Below, piece after piece: positions 53,083 to 61,888 of a DNA stretch of 64,000 nt (positions are counted from its first letter, which is position 1; the number at the start of each line of letters is the position of its first letter). Position numbers and translations under genes: made by a program. Below the pieces are notes generated by a model. That model ran no database searches and was not told where the DNA came from. It worked only from the letters and a program-made list of their open reading frames with translations. Location of the stretch: assembly GCF_025965855.1 (NCBI RefSeq), contig NZ_JAOPWB010000192.1, forward strand, positions 1 through 64,000, given 5' to 3'. Source of the DNA: Mycobacterium sp. GTDB lineage: Bacteria; Actinomycetota; Actinomycetes; Mycobacteriales; Mycobacteriaceae.

Positions 53083-54648
53083 GTGACCGATGCCATCACA
53101 CAAGCCGAGGCCTATCCTCTGTCGGGGCATGAGGCCCCGACGCCGGTTCATACCCGCGCCCTCATCATCGGGACCGGGTTCTCCGGTCTGGGCATGGGGA
53201 TCAGGCTGCAACAACAGGGCGTGGACTTCGTCATCCTGGAGAAGGCCGACGACGTCGGCGGCACGTGGCGCGACAACAGCTATCCCGGCTGCGCCTGCGA
53301 CATCCCCTCGCACCTGTACTCCTTCTCGTTCGAGCCCAAGCCCGACTGGAAGAACCCGTTCTCGTATCAGCCCGAGATCTGGGACTACCTCAAGGGGGTC
53401 ACCGAGAAATACGGGCTGCGCCGCTACATCGTGTTCAACTCGCTGGTCGACCGGGGCCACTGGGACGACGACGAGAACCGCTGGCACGTGTTCACCACCG
53501 ACGGACGGGAGTACGTCGCGCAGTTCCTGATCTCCGGGGCCGGCGCGTTGCACGTTCCGTCGTTCCCCGACATCGAGGGCCGCGACGAATTTGCCGGTCC
53601 CGCTTTCCATTCCGCGGAATGGGACAACAGCGTCGACCTGACCGGCAAGCGGGTGGCCGTGATCGGCACGGGCGCCAGCGCGATCCAGATCGTGCCCGAG
53701 ATCGTCGGGCAGGTCGCCGAACTTCAGCTCTACCAACGCACCCCGCCGTGGGTGGTGCCGCGGTCCAATCCCGAGCTCCCCGCGGCGCTGCGCCGGGCCA
53801 TGGCGAACGTTCCCGGGCTGCGTGCAGCGGTGCGTCTCGCGCTCTACTGGGCGCAGGAGGCGCTGGCCTTCGGCATGACGAAGCGACCGAACACGCTGAA
53901 GTTCATCGAGGCCTACGCGAAATACAACATCCGGCGCTCGGTGAAGGATCGCGAGCTGCGCCGCAAGCTGACCCCGCTCTACCGCATCGGTTGCAAGCGA
54001 ATCCTGAACTCCTCCACGTATTACGGTGCGGTGGCCGACCCGAAGACCGAACTTGTCACCGACGGCATCAGCCGGATCACGCCCGACGGGATCGTCACGG
54101 CGGACGGCAGGGAGCGCAAGGCGGACGTGATCGTCTACGGCACCGGCTTTCACGTCACCGACTCCTATACCTACGTCCAGATCAAGGGGCGCAACGGCGA
54201 GGACCTGGTCGACCGCTGGAACCGCGAGGGCATCGGCGCGCATCGGGGTATCACCGTCGCCGACGTGCCGAACCTGTTCTTCCTGCTGGGCCCCAACACC
54301 GGGCTCGGCCACAACTCCGTGGTGTTCATGATCGAATCCCAGATCCACTACGTGGCCGATGCGATCAAGACCTGCGACAAACTCGGCGCCCAGGCGCTGG
54401 CCCCGACGCGCGCCGCGCAGGACAAGTTCAACGACGAGTTGCAGCAACAGCTGAAGGGCTCGGTGTGGAACAGCGGCGGCTGCAGCAGCTGGTACCTCGA
54501 CGAGCACGGCAAGAACACCGTCCTGTGGGGCGGCTACACCTGGCAGTACTGGCGGGCGACCCGATCGGTCAAACGCAGCGAGTACCGGTTCTTCGGCGTG
54601 CGGACAGGATCCCGCGCCAAGCACTCAGCGGTGGCCGCTCAAGGCTGA
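53083..54648 (+). CDS. Baeyer-Villiger-type flavin monooxygenase (Rv3049c-like)
   Basis: The 521-residue product has GTGFSGLGMGIRLQQQGVDF (FAD site), LEKADDVGGTWRDNSYPGCA, the BVMO fingerprint FAGPAFHSAEW, a second GxGxxA site (IGTGASAIQIVPEIVGQ) for NADPH, and LLGPNTGLGHNSVVFMIESQ. It inserts oxygen into ketones. GTG 53083, with AGGAAGA upstream, gives an N-terminus like Rv3049c; GTG 53056 is an alternative. Confidence 0.92.
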   Translation: MTDAITQAEAYPLSGHEAPTPVHTRALIIGTGFSGLGMGIRLQQQGVDFVILEKADDVGGTWRDNSYPGCACDIPSHLYSFSFEPKPDWKNPFSYQPEIWDYLKGVTEKYGLRRYIVFNSLVDRGHWDDDENRWHVFTTDGREYVAQFLISGAGALHVPSFPDIEGRDEFAGPAFHSAEWDNSVDLTGKRVAVIGTGASAIQIVPEIVGQVAELQLYQRTPPWVVPRSNPELPAALRRAMANVPGLRAAVRLALYWAQEALAFGMTKRPNTLKFIEAYAKYNIRRSVKDRELRRKLTPLYRIGCKRILNSSTYYGAVADPKTELVTDGISRITPDGIVTADGRERKADVIVYGTGFHVTDSYTYVQIKGRNGEDLVDRWNREGIGAHRGITVADVPNLFFLLGPNTGLGHNSVVFMIESQIHYVADAIKTCDKLGAQALAPTRAAQDKFNDELQQQLKGSVWNSGGCSSWYLDEHGKNTVLWGGYTWQYWRATRSVKRSEYRFFGVRTGSRAKHSAVAAQG

Positions 54649-54710
54649 GGCCCCGCCGGTTAGGCATAACCCCAGTTCAGGACTGTTAAAGGGAAACCAC
54701 TCAGTAATGG

Positions 54711-54724
54711 GGGACTGAAGGCCG
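54711..54724 (+). promoter_or_regulatory. Possible DosR-like box upstream of uspA gene
   Basis: GGGACTGAAGGCCG matches 11 of 14 positions of the DosR core GGGACTWWAGTCCC. It lies 81 bases before a universal stress gene, a class often in the DosR regulon. Weak second half-site. Confidence 0.35.
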
Positions 54725-54804
54725 CGGCGGCTCGGGGCTATTCACCGATTCGTTCTTCTTCGTCTGGCGGTTGAACCGTTGTCGGGCTTTACACTGGGAG
54801 GGAA

Positions 54805-55263
54805 ATGAGCGCCTATCAGACCGTCGTGGTCGGCACCGATGGCTCGGATTCGTCGCTGCGTGCGGTCGACCGCGCAGCCGCGATCGCTGCGGACCACGGC
54901 GCGAAATTGATCGTTGCGACGGCGCATCCCCCCGTCCCCGAGGAACGCGGTCGCTACGCCATCCCGCCGGGGAGCGACCACGGTCAGGACTACCGGACGG
55001 TGGGCGAGGCCCCCTTCTACGCGATCCTGCAGAACGCCAGGGAGCGCGCGCACCGAGTCGGGGCCAAGAACGTGCAGGAGAGGCCGATCGTCGGTGCCCC
55101 CATCAATGCGCTGGTGCAGCTCGCCGAGGAGGTCCATGCCGACCTGCTGGTCGTCGGCAACGTTGGGCTCAGCAGCGTCGCCGGCCGGCTGCTGGGGTCA
55201 GTCCCGTCCGAAGTCTCCCGCAGGGCCAAGACCGACGTCCTGATCGTCCACACCGCCGACTGA
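54805..55263 (+). CDS. Universal stress protein, Rv1636-like
   Basis: The 152-residue product has one UspA domain, closely like Rv1636 (TB15.3), a cAMP-binding universal stress protein. Visible are YQTVVVGTDGSDSSLRAVDR near the N-terminus and the nucleotide loop VVGNVGLSSVAGRLLGSVPS. GGGAGGG precedes the ATG. It is the first gene of the segment that separates the monooxygenase from nrdF2. Confidence 0.92.
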   Translation: MSAYQTVVVGTDGSDSSLRAVDRAAAIAADHGAKLIVATAHPPVPEERGRYAIPPGSDHGQDYRTVGEAPFYAILQNARERAHRVGAKNVQERPIVGAPINALVQLAEEVHADLLVVGNVGLSSVAGRLLGSVPSEVSRRAKTDVLIVHTAD

Positions 55264-55373
55264 AGCATGTTCGGCCTCATTGAGGTCGATAAGCGTCACC
55301 GCCTCATGATCAGCGAACCCGAACGTCTAGCAGGTCCTCGTTTAAAGTTGTCAGTTGTACCCGGGCTAATCGC

Positions 55374-56312
55374 CTAGACGTCGGCTGAAGTTACCTGCGC
55401 GCCGTGCCGTTCCGTTGACTCCGAGCCTTTTGCAAAGGACCGAAGGTTCAGGCGCACGATGCGGTCCAGGACCCGGTCGGACACCACGCGGGCGATCCGC
55501 ACGAGGATCGCGGCGTCGCGTCCGACGGTGTAGCGAGTCCGGGGACGAGATGCGGTCGCGGCCTTGGCGATCACCATTGCGGCGTGTTCGGCCGAAACGC
55601 CGATGTCGTTGAACGACCGGGCTTGTGCGGTGACGGCTGCGATGAGATCGCCGTAGCGTGCGAGTTGCGTCGCGGTCATGTTTGCCTTCAGTCCCTCCGC
55701 GGCGGCGATGCCGCGCTCGGCCATCTCGGTCTTGACTGCGCCCGGTTCGACGACGACGACCTTGATCCCGGCATGGCCGAGCTCGCGGCGCAGCGCGTCA
55801 CTGACCGCCTCGAGCGCGAACTTCGAACCGGCGTATGCGCCATAAGTCGGCAAGACCACCTTCCCGCCAACGGAACTGATGTTCACGACGGTGCCCGAGC
55901 TACTGAGTAGGGCCGGCAACAATGCCTGGGTCATCGCGATGTGACCGAACAGATTGACCTCGAACTGGCGGCGCCACTCGGCCGGCTGCAGCGTTTCGAC
56001 TGGCGCATTGATCGCGATCCCGGCGTTGTTGATCAGCGCGCGAAGGGGACGATGGAGCGGATCTCGCGCGACGCGGTCTGCGATCGCGGCCACGTCCGAT
56101 TCAACGGTGATGTCGAGGATTTGCGGCTCGATGCCTCCGATGCCCTCAATGCTCAAGCCGCGCAGCGCGTCGGCGTCGGCCTCGCGGCGTACACCGGCGA
56201 GCACGTGAAAACCCTTGCGGGCCAATTCTTTAGCTGTGGCTGCGCCTATACCGGTCGAGGCGCCGGTGACGACGACCAGCTCACGACGGCCGGCGCGATT
56301 CGAGGCATTCAT
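55374..56312 (-). CDS. SDR family oxidoreductase under TetR control
   Basis: The 312-residue product is an SDR: TGASTGIGAATAKELARKGF, NNAGIAINAPVETLQPAEWR, SSVGGKVVLPTYGAYAGSKF, and EPGAVKTEM. ATG 56312 has GGAG seven bases upstream and is preferred to ATG 56324. Divergent from a TetR gene; two copies of a TTGAGTTGAC palindrome lie between them. Confidence 0.9.
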   Translation of the reverse strand: MNASNRAGRRELVVVTGASTGIGAATAKELARKGFHVLAGVRREADADALRGLSIEGIGGIEPQILDITVESDVAAIADRVARDPLHRPLRALINNAGIAINAPVETLQPAEWRRQFEVNLFGHIAMTQALLPALLSSSGTVVNISSVGGKVVLPTYGAYAGSKFALEAVSDALRRELGHAGIKVVVVEPGAVKTEMAERGIAAAEGLKANMTATQLARYGDLIAAVTAQARSFNDIGVSAEHAAMVIAKAATASRPRTRYTVGRDAAILVRIARVVSDRVLDRIVRLNLRSFAKGSESTERHGAQVTSADV

Positions 56313-56336
56313 GGCGGTCTCCATCCGATGGTGGGC

Positions 56337-56363
56337 GTTTGAGTTGACGCTGTCATCTCAAAC
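56337..56363. promoter_or_regulatory. TetR operator, copy 1
   Basis: GTTTGAGTTGAC (56337-56348) and GTCATCTCAAAC (56352-56363) are inverted with one mismatch. Its centre is 31 bases from that of copy 2, about three helical turns. Confidence 0.65.
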
Positions 56364-56369
56364 TAGCAG

Positions 56370-56392
56370 TTGAGTTGACGTTGTCAACTCAA
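56370..56392. promoter_or_regulatory. TetR operator, copy 2
   Basis: TTGAGTTGAC and GTCAACTCAA form a perfect 10-base inverted repeat around GTT. It lies 21 bases before the TetR GTG at 56414. Confidence 0.7.
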
Positions 56393-56413
56393 GCGGCGGC
56401 TTATGCTCGGCGA

Positions 56414-56986
56414 GTGACGACACGATCGGAGAGTGCTGCGGCCACACGCCGTTCGTTGCTCGAGGCGGCGGGGGTCCTCCTCGACCTCGGCGGGGTCGAG
56501 GCTGTGACGCTGCGCGAGGTGGGTGCTCGCAGTGGCGTGTCACGCTCGGCGGCATATCGCCACTTCGCGGACAAGGAATCGCTGCTCACAGTTCTGGCCA
56601 CCAATGCCTTGAGCGAACTGGGCGATGCGCTCGAGGTGTTGGTCAGCAGCGGCGACTCCCCCGAGGAATCCTTGCGATCCGCTCTGCTTTCGCTGGTCAC
56701 CCTCGGCCGCACCCGGCCCCACCTGTACCGCCTGATGTTCACCACGCCGGCGGGTGATCCGGCCGCAGCGGTCCAGGCAGCCGAACGCGCTCAGGACCTG
56801 TTTCTCGACATCGTGGGTCGCATCACCGGTCCCCGGCGGGCGAGACGCTATGGAGCGCTGGTTTTGACCAGCGCCCACGGCATCACGGGTTTGGACTTGA
56901 GCGGCCACATGGATTTGGATAAGTGGCACACCAGCGCCGAGGAACTCATCGACACTCTGATCTCGGTGTTGCCAAAAGCTCGATGA
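56414..56986 (+). CDS. TetR-family regulator
   Basis: The 190-residue product has a TetR helix-turn-helix (VTLREVGARSGVSRSAAYRH then FADKESLLTVLA) and a helical ligand domain with a WHG-like region. GTG 56414 avoids the operator that the longer frame from 56375 would include. Divergent to the SDR it probably controls; overlaps the convergent next TetR gene by 41 bases. Confidence 0.9.
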   Translation: MTTRSESAAATRRSLLEAAGVLLDLGGVEAVTLREVGARSGVSRSAAYRHFADKESLLTVLATNALSELGDALEVLVSSGDSPEESLRSALLSLVTLGRTRPHLYRLMFTTPAGDPAAAVQAAERAQDLFLDIVGRITGPRRARRYGALVLTSAHGITGLDLSGHMDLDKWHTSAEELIDTLISVLPKAR

Positions 56987-57503
56987 ACGCCCGCGCGGCA
57001 GCGTCCACGCCGGCATCGTCATCGGTGGCCACCAGATCCAGCAGCAGGCCACGAGTGACGGCCAGCCCGAGCCTTGCCATCGCGCCGTCGTAGGGAACGT
57101 CGGCGGTGGCCTCGACCTCGCGCAGCCAGCCGTCGACGGCGCCGGGAATCATTCGCGTGAACGGCTTTTCGCCCTGGGCGGCGCGCGAATAGCACTCGAA
57201 GAAGAGGCGTTCCAATTGGCGCAATTCGGGGCGACGGAGGTCGGCCCACATCACGGCGAAGCCGTCGGCCGGATTCACCGGCAAATCGGGGACGAGGGCC
57301 ATCTGGCGGCGCTCGGCCTCCTCGACGATCGCAATCAACAGGCCTTCTCGAGAACCGAAGTGGTGCAAGAGCATCCGGTGACTGGTACCGACCTTGGCGG
57401 CGACATCGCGCAGAGAGCGGTCGCCGATGCCGTTCGCGGCGAACTCGTCGAATAGCGCATGCAGTAGTTCCCGGCGCCGTTCCAGGTCAGGCGTGCGGGC
57501 CAT
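56946..57503 (-). CDS. TetR-family regulator
   Basis: The 185-residue product has a TetR helix-turn-helix (RSLRDVAAKVGTSHRMLLHH then FGSREGLL). Its start lies inside the preceding SRPBCC gene (17-base overlap), so the two are translated together. A palindrome at the SRPBCC start is its likely operator. Confidence 0.9.
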   Translation of the reverse strand: MARTPDLERRRELLHALFDEFAANGIGDRSLRDVAAKVGTSHRMLLHHFGSREGLLIAIVEEAERRQMALVPDLPVNPADGFAVMWADLRRPELRQLERLFFECYSRAAQGEKPFTRMIPGAVDGWLREVEATADVPYDGAMARLGLAVTRGLLLDLVATDDDAGVDAAARAFIELLATPRSECR

Positions 57504-57933
57504 TGGCGCGGCTGGCCTGCTCGGACCGGGCCTTGAGGCCCCTGGCCTCCATGGCGAGGAAGCGCTTGGTGCGCTTGACCGTCAACTGCCCGACCAGCGC
57601 GCCGAGGACACCCCGCTGATCGAGCTCTTGGCGCACGAGGGTGCGGCCGCCAGGTAGGGCGGTGACGTAGTGGCGGGCGGTCACCAGCACGCCGGGGGAG
57701 CGGTGCACCCACGTCCAGGATGTGCCGGGTTCGATCTCGGCGACCTTCCAGACCAGCTTCTGCAGGCCGGGTTGCTTGATCGCGAACCGTTTGCCGACGG
57801 CGAGGGCGGATCCGTCCTGTCCGGTCAGGGAAGTCACCGACGCGGTCCACTCGGGCCAGCGCTCGACGTCGCTGAAGACATCCCATACGACCTGCGGCCG
57901 TGCATCTATCTCGATGCTGCCTTGGGTAAACAT
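57487..57933 (-). CDS. SRPBCC (START/polyketide-cyclase-like) family protein
   Basis: The 148-residue product starts MFTQGSIEIDARPQVVWDVF and then SDVERWPEWTASVTS, typical of the SRPBCC hydrophobic-pocket fold, with the helix TVKRTKRFLAMEARGLKARS at the end. Likely binds a lipid or aromatic ligand. Its ATG lies inside an operator palindrome, implying a very short or absent leader. Confidence 0.88.
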   Translation of the reverse strand: MFTQGSIEIDARPQVVWDVFSDVERWPEWTASVTSLTGQDGSALAVGKRFAIKQPGLQKLVWKVAEIEPGTSWTWVHRSPGVLVTARHYVTALPGGRTLVRQELDQRGVLGALVGQLTVKRTKRFLAMEARGLKARSEQASRANGPHA

Positions 57934-57949
57934 GTACCAAATGGTACAT
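57932..57949. promoter_or_regulatory. Operator palindrome on the SRPBCC start codon
   Basis: ATGTACCA and TGGTACAT form a perfect 8-base inverted repeat around AA. It covers the SRPBCC start codon and the bases just upstream. The co-transcribed TetR protein is the likely binder. Confidence 0.6.
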
Positions 57950-57974
57950 CCACATTGGGGTCTTGCATATGCCC

Positions 57975-59549
57975 TTACGCGACGCGTGCGTTGAGGTGCT
58001 TGAGGGCCGCCTCGGCACCGTTCCATCCGGGGATGCCGGTCACCCCGGGACCCGGGTGGGTGCACTGGCCGCACAGGAAGAGCCCTTCGACCGGAGTGGC
58101 GAACTTGTCGGCGCCCTCGACGACGCGGCCGGTCCACAGCTGGTTGGGCTGCAGCAGGCCATGCGAGTAGTCGCCGGCGTGTGCGCTGAAGGTACTGCCG
58201 AAGTAGCGGTTGGAGAACACGACGCGGTTGGTGACGGAGTCGGCGAACCCGGGCGCGAAGTTGTCGAAGATGCGCACGCAGGTGTCGGCGTATTGCTCCT
58301 TCCAGCTACGGTTTTCGTCGGCGTCCAGCCCCGTCGGGAAGTACGGGGTGAAGATGGTCGCGCTGTGCCTGCCTTCCGGCGCCAACGACGAGTCGACCAT
58401 GCTGGGGATGTACAGGTAGGTAGGCGGCGCGTCGGGAAGCTGCCCCTTGCGGTATTGCTCCCATGCGTCGCTGATGTACTCCGGCGACGGGGCGTAGGCG
58501 ACGGTGGGGCACCATTGGCCGTTGTCGTGCATGTAGGGCTGCAACCGCTCGATCCATTGGGGGGCTTGGTCGATGGTCAGGTGGGCCTGTATGTATCCCA
58601 GGTTGAAGTTGATCTCCTTGATCTTCCGGATGTAGTCGGGCGGAAAGTTCTGCGCGCCAGCCAGATTCACAAAGGTCGTGTACGGGTCGAGCGAGGAGAG
58701 CACGGCGTCGGCCGAAATCGTTGTGCCGTCGCGCAATTCGACCCCGGTGGCGCGTCCGTCGGTGACCAGGACCTGCTTGACGTGCTGTTTCATCTGCACC
58801 TCGGCGCCCAGCGATTCGGCGCGGCGGCACAGCGCCGTGCTCAGCGAGCCGATGCCCCCGCGCGGCATGATGTATTCGACGTTGCCGCCGCCAATCAGGT
58901 AGTGGTACAGCGTCGACGCGTTCGAACCGGGGGTCCAGGGGCCGCCGTCGAACGCGTCGATGGACATCGCCGCCAGCGAGCCCTGGATGCAGCGGGCCTG
59001 GTCGGGCGCCAGGAAGCGCCGGACGGTGTCCATCGTGCTGCCGTACCACATCTGGGCGAAATCGTGGCGGTCTGCGGGCGTGGGCTGGGAGGCGATCACC
59101 TCGATGATGTCGGGCGGGGGACCGAACGCCGAGTCGACGAAATACGGTGCGAACCGCCCGATGTGGGCAAACAGAGAGCCCAGGGCCGCCGCGGTGTCGG
59201 CTCCGTGATCGTCGAGCAGGTGGCGCGCCATGCGCTCGAGGTCGTTGTACATCACGAAGGGGGCGTCCTGCGCATCGCCGAACGTGCACGTCGACGTCCA
59301 CTGATCCATCAGCTCGAAGCCCCACTTGGTGAGCTCGAGCCGTTCGGTCATCTCCTGCCGCCAGATCAGCACGGCCCAGGCGCCCACGCTGTGCTTGTAT
59401 CCATCGAAGAGTTCGCGGGTCGCGGCCATCCCGCCGAGGAAGTGCGCCCGTTCGGCGACAAGCACTTTCGCGCCGCCCTTCGCCAGCACGTTCGCGGCGA
59501 CCAGACCGTTGTGACCGGCCCCGATGATGATCGCGTCATAGTCCGCCAT
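57975..59549 (-). CDS. FAD-dependent oxidoreductase, phytoene-desaturase/PYROXD2-like
   Basis: The 524-residue product has an N-terminal FAD site DAIIIGAGHNGLVAANVLAK and GGMAATRELFDGYKHS, and the C-terminal flavin motif GLFLCGQCTHPGPGVTGIPG. Layout matches the CrtI/PYROXD2 amine-oxidase-like branch. No carotenoid gene is near, so a carotenoid role is unlikely. The SRPBCC-TetR pair follows 41 bases downstream on the same strand. Confidence 0.9.
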   Translation of the reverse strand: MADYDAIIIGAGHNGLVAANVLAKGGAKVLVAERAHFLGGMAATRELFDGYKHSVGAWAVLIWRQEMTERLELTKWGFELMDQWTSTCTFGDAQDAPFVMYNDLERMARHLLDDHGADTAAALGSLFAHIGRFAPYFVDSAFGPPPDIIEVIASQPTPADRHDFAQMWYGSTMDTVRRFLAPDQARCIQGSLAAMSIDAFDGGPWTPGSNASTLYHYLIGGGNVEYIMPRGGIGSLSTALCRRAESLGAEVQMKQHVKQVLVTDGRATGVELRDGTTISADAVLSSLDPYTTFVNLAGAQNFPPDYIRKIKEINFNLGYIQAHLTIDQAPQWIERLQPYMHDNGQWCPTVAYAPSPEYISDAWEQYRKGQLPDAPPTYLYIPSMVDSSLAPEGRHSATIFTPYFPTGLDADENRSWKEQYADTCVRIFDNFAPGFADSVTNRVVFSNRYFGSTFSAHAGDYSHGLLQPNQLWTGRVVEGADKFATPVEGLFLCGQCTHPGPGVTGIPGWNGAEAALKHLNARVA

Positions 59550-59587
59550 GCTGACTCCTCCGGTGATGATCCCTCGACAGAAGGCAC

Positions 59588-59625
59588 AATGTCACATCTG
59601 ACATATTTGCGTCAATGGTGACATT
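59588..59625. promoter_or_regulatory. Operator-like cluster between oxidoreductase and TetR genes
   Basis: AATGTCAC (59588-59595) and GTGACATT (59618-59625) are exact inverted copies. Between them are further TGTCA/TGACA pairs (TGTCA-CATC-TGACA at 59590-59603). The dense half-sites lie between two divergent starts, so binding by the adjacent TetR is likely. Confidence 0.5.
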
Positions 59626-59642
59626 TGGTGTCTGCTTACACC

Positions 59643-60245
59643 GTGGAATCTCGTAGCCGGCGCACGCATCAGGCGCTGCAACAGGCGGCAATGAAGCGCT
59701 TCGTCGCCGACGGCGTGCACCAAACCAGCGTTTCCGATATCGCCGCCGATGTCGGGGTCACAGAGCGAACCTTCTATCGGCACTTCCCGTCTAAGCACGC
59801 GGTGATCTTTGCCGACTACGACATTGGCTTCGAGTGGTTCGCCCGCGCGCTGGCGTTGCGCCCGCACGGGGAGCCCATCACCGCGTCGGTGCGAAAAGCC
59901 GTGGACGCCTTCCCCTTTGATTTCGCGATGGTCCGCGAAGCGGCCACCATCCGGTCGCGCGACCTCGACCAGGACATCATCACCAGCCACATTCGACGGA
60001 TGCGCGATCAGGTCGCCGACGAGATCGGCCGCTTCATCCATGAGCGTTCCAGACCCACCGCCGACGGAGCGATGATCGCCGACATCGCGGCGCACAGCCT
60101 GGCGACCGCGGTGTTCGTCTCGCTGGAAGCGTGGATGAGCAAAGGCGGGGACGACATCGACGAACTGAGCCGCCTCACCGATATTGCGTTGAGCGCACTG
60201 GAAGACGGCCTGACGCATACCTTGCGGGACGTGGGACTGGACTAG
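59643..60245 (+). CDS. TetR-family regulator
   Basis: The 200-residue product has a TetR helix-turn-helix (TSVSDIAADVGVTERTFYRH then FPSKHAVIFADY). GTG 59643 is preferred over TTG 59625, which falls within the operator cluster. Divergent to the FAD oxidoreductase gene, which it likely represses. Confidence 0.9.
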   Translation: MESRSRRTHQALQQAAMKRFVADGVHQTSVSDIAADVGVTERTFYRHFPSKHAVIFADYDIGFEWFARALALRPHGEPITASVRKAVDAFPFDFAMVREAATIRSRDLDQDIITSHIRRMRDQVADEIGRFIHERSRPTADGAMIADIAAHSLATAVFVSLEAWMSKGGDDIDELSRLTDIALSALEDGLTHTLRDVGLD

Positions 60246-60255
60246 TAACGCCAAG

Positions 60256-60317
60256 CGCCGAGCGTGCACTCGCTGCGAAATTCCGCCCGGTTTTTCGCAC
60301 TGAGTGCACGATCGGCG
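60256..60317. terminator. Long intergenic stem-loop before the nrdF2 promoter
   Basis: Three paired blocks: CGCCGA/TCGGCG (60256-60261 with 60312-60317), GTGCACTC/GAGTGCAC (60264-60271 with 60302-60309) and TGCGAAA/TTTCGCA (60274-60280 with 60293-60299). It begins 10 bases after the TetR stop, so it likely ends that transcript and insulates nrdF2. Confidence 0.55.
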
Positions 60318-60341
60318 AAACGGAAAACCGCGACACGCAAA

Positions 60342-60355
60342 CACAACTGCTTGTG
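60342..60355 (+). promoter_or_regulatory. NrdR-like box 1 upstream of nrdF2
   Basis: CACAACTGCTTGTG is a perfect CACAA-N4-TTGTG inverted repeat, a strong NrdR box, 82 bases before the nrdF2 start. Confidence 0.65.
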
Positions 60356-60373
60356 CTGCGCCGCCTTGTCGGA

Positions 60374-60387
60374 CCCCAGGGGTAGTG
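60374..60387 (+). promoter_or_regulatory. NrdR-like box 2 upstream of nrdF2
   Basis: CCCCAGGGGTAGTG keeps the TAGTG half-site and 3 of 5 positions of the CACTA half. Its centre is 32 bases from box 1, the same spacing as at nrdH. Confidence 0.5.
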
Positions 60388-60425
60388 TTTGTGGCCTAGA
60401 TAACTGCAAGCAAACCAGCAGGTGA

Positions 60426-61412
<987 letters not shown>

Positions 61413-61486
61413 TCGGATCGTGAACGCCGCATGAATTGTCGGGGCGCTGCAACCCCGCGCAAGCGCCGCGCCGTGAGACTTATGAC

Positions 61487-61888
61487 GTGACTTCAACCCA
61501 CGCTAACCACAAGCACGCCAAGTTTCTCCGGTCAGTGATCCGTTGGCTGGACGTCGGGTACCCCCAGGGCGTCCCGGGGCCGGACCAGGTGGCGTTGTTC
61601 GCCCTGCTCAAGAGCACGCCGCTGACCCAGGATCAGCTTGAAGAGGTGGTGCACAAGATCACCAAGGGGTCTGACGGCGAAAACCCGATCAACCGCGAAG
61701 AGATCGCCGAGTTCATCTCCGAGACGACCCACAAGGACCCCGGGCGCGAGGACATCATTCGGGTGGCCGCGAGGCTGGCCGCCGCTGGTTGGCCGTTGGC
61801 CGGCATCGATGTCAGCGAGGTTATTCCCGGTGATGAGGACGGGGAAGCAGCCGAAGAGATTGCGGCACGCGATTCGTCACAAGCTTGA
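61487..61888 (+). CDS. DUF3349 family protein (Rv3046c-like)
   Basis: The 133-residue product begins [20 protein letters not shown] and continues [20 protein letters not shown], then [13 protein letters not shown] and [11 protein letters not shown], typical of the small helical DUF3349 family. Function unknown. GTG 61487 gives a family-like N-terminus. Overlaps the convergent adhC stop by 12 bases. Confidence 0.88.
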   Translation: MTSTHANHKHAKFLRSVIRWLDVGYPQGVPGPDQVALFALLKSTPLTQDQLEEVVHKITKGSDGENPINREEIAEFISETTHKDPGREDIIRVAARLAAAGWPLAGIDVSEVIPGDEDGEAAEEIAARDSSQA

